Shown: positions 49,251-49,265 of the stretch, piece after piece | Layout of the letters: each line of letters opens with the position of its first letter | Position numbering within the stretch: position 1 is the first letter of the stretch | Program-made: the position numbers and the translations under genes | From: a virus | Virus record (IMG/VR): IMGVR_UViG_3300020477_000043 | Coordinates: 1-49,265 of that record | DNA length: 49,265 nt | Direction: 5' to 3' (one strand) | Notes under the pieces: model-generated | What the model was told of the DNA's origin: nothing | The model's database searches: none | Seen by the model: the letters and a program-made list of their open reading frames with translations, nothing else

Positions 49251-49265
49251 GGAATAAAATGAGAA

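Noticed and set aside
1-49265. tRNA genes, insertion sequences, integrase or attachment sites
   Set aside because: I looked for cloverleaf ends, transposase motifs and tyrosine or serine recombinase motifs and saw none. Short inverted repeats are explained as hairpins.
1-49265. Archaeal virus origin
   Set aside because: The sigma factor, TATAAT boxes and Shine-Dalgarno sites point to a bacterial host.

Overview
The window is a large, near gap-free piece of an AT-rich, tailed double-stranded DNA phage (Caudoviricetes). Almost every gene is phage-like. It carries a phage sigma-70-family factor, bacterial-type TATAAT promoters, Shine-Dalgarno sites and a family A DNA polymerase, so the host is a bacterium. 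The tail-fibre style (S74 chaperones, ELNIMDGVTA-type repeats), ThyX, a class II ribonucleotide reductase and low GC resemble uncultivated marine phages. I cannot name the host. Both edges are open: a gene runs off the left end, and the major capsid protein and prohead protease are not visible, so they probably lie outside.

Layout, read along the minus strand from about 43 kb to the left edge. (1) 38.7-42.3 kb: a membrane protein, small basic and zinc proteins and an SNase-type nuclease. (2) 18.9-38.7 kb: virion genes. These are a long coiled-coil protein, a 2113-residue fibre, a fibre-assembly-like protein, a second S74 fibre, a head-tail connector, a tail completion protein, the tail tube, a tail assembly chaperone with a classic A-AAA-AAA frameshift site, a short tape measure, a distal tail protein and a 1403-residue hub/fibre. 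(3) 7.9-18.9 kb: a regulator, the sigma factor, DnaB-like helicase, primase, a probable SSB, PolA, a DUF1599-like protein, a RecA-like recombinase, a DUF559/Vsr-like nuclease, a Cas4-like nuclease and a RuvC-like protein. (4) 0-7.9 kb: terminase small and large subunits, NrdJ, portal, and an HTH-metallophosphoesterase cut by the left edge.

Right-hand accessory part (43.0-49.3 kb). A divergent promoter pair at 43.02-43.05 kb starts a rightward operon of small proteins, a FmdB-like zinc ribbon, ThyX, a SET-domain protein and a full-channel ammonium transporter (Amt). A leftward block (46.65-48.05 kb) holds an AT-hook protein, an HExxH protein and a zinc ribbon. A second divergent promoter region (48.06-48.16 kb) has a perfect TTGACA box. 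It feeds a GC-richer, multi-helix RNA-like leader at 48.17-48.345 kb, followed by a 214-residue zinc protein.

Together the genes describe a self-sufficient replication and packaging program (own polymerase, helicase, primase, recombinase and sigma) with dNTP supply genes (NrdJ, ThyX) and a nitrogen-uptake gene (Amt). The most interesting items are the phage Amt that lacks the usual cytosolic tail, the structured RNA with its own strong promoter, a recurrent GTATAAT promoter motif, and a beta-rich module reused in three tail proteins. All calls come from reading the sequence. No database search was run.
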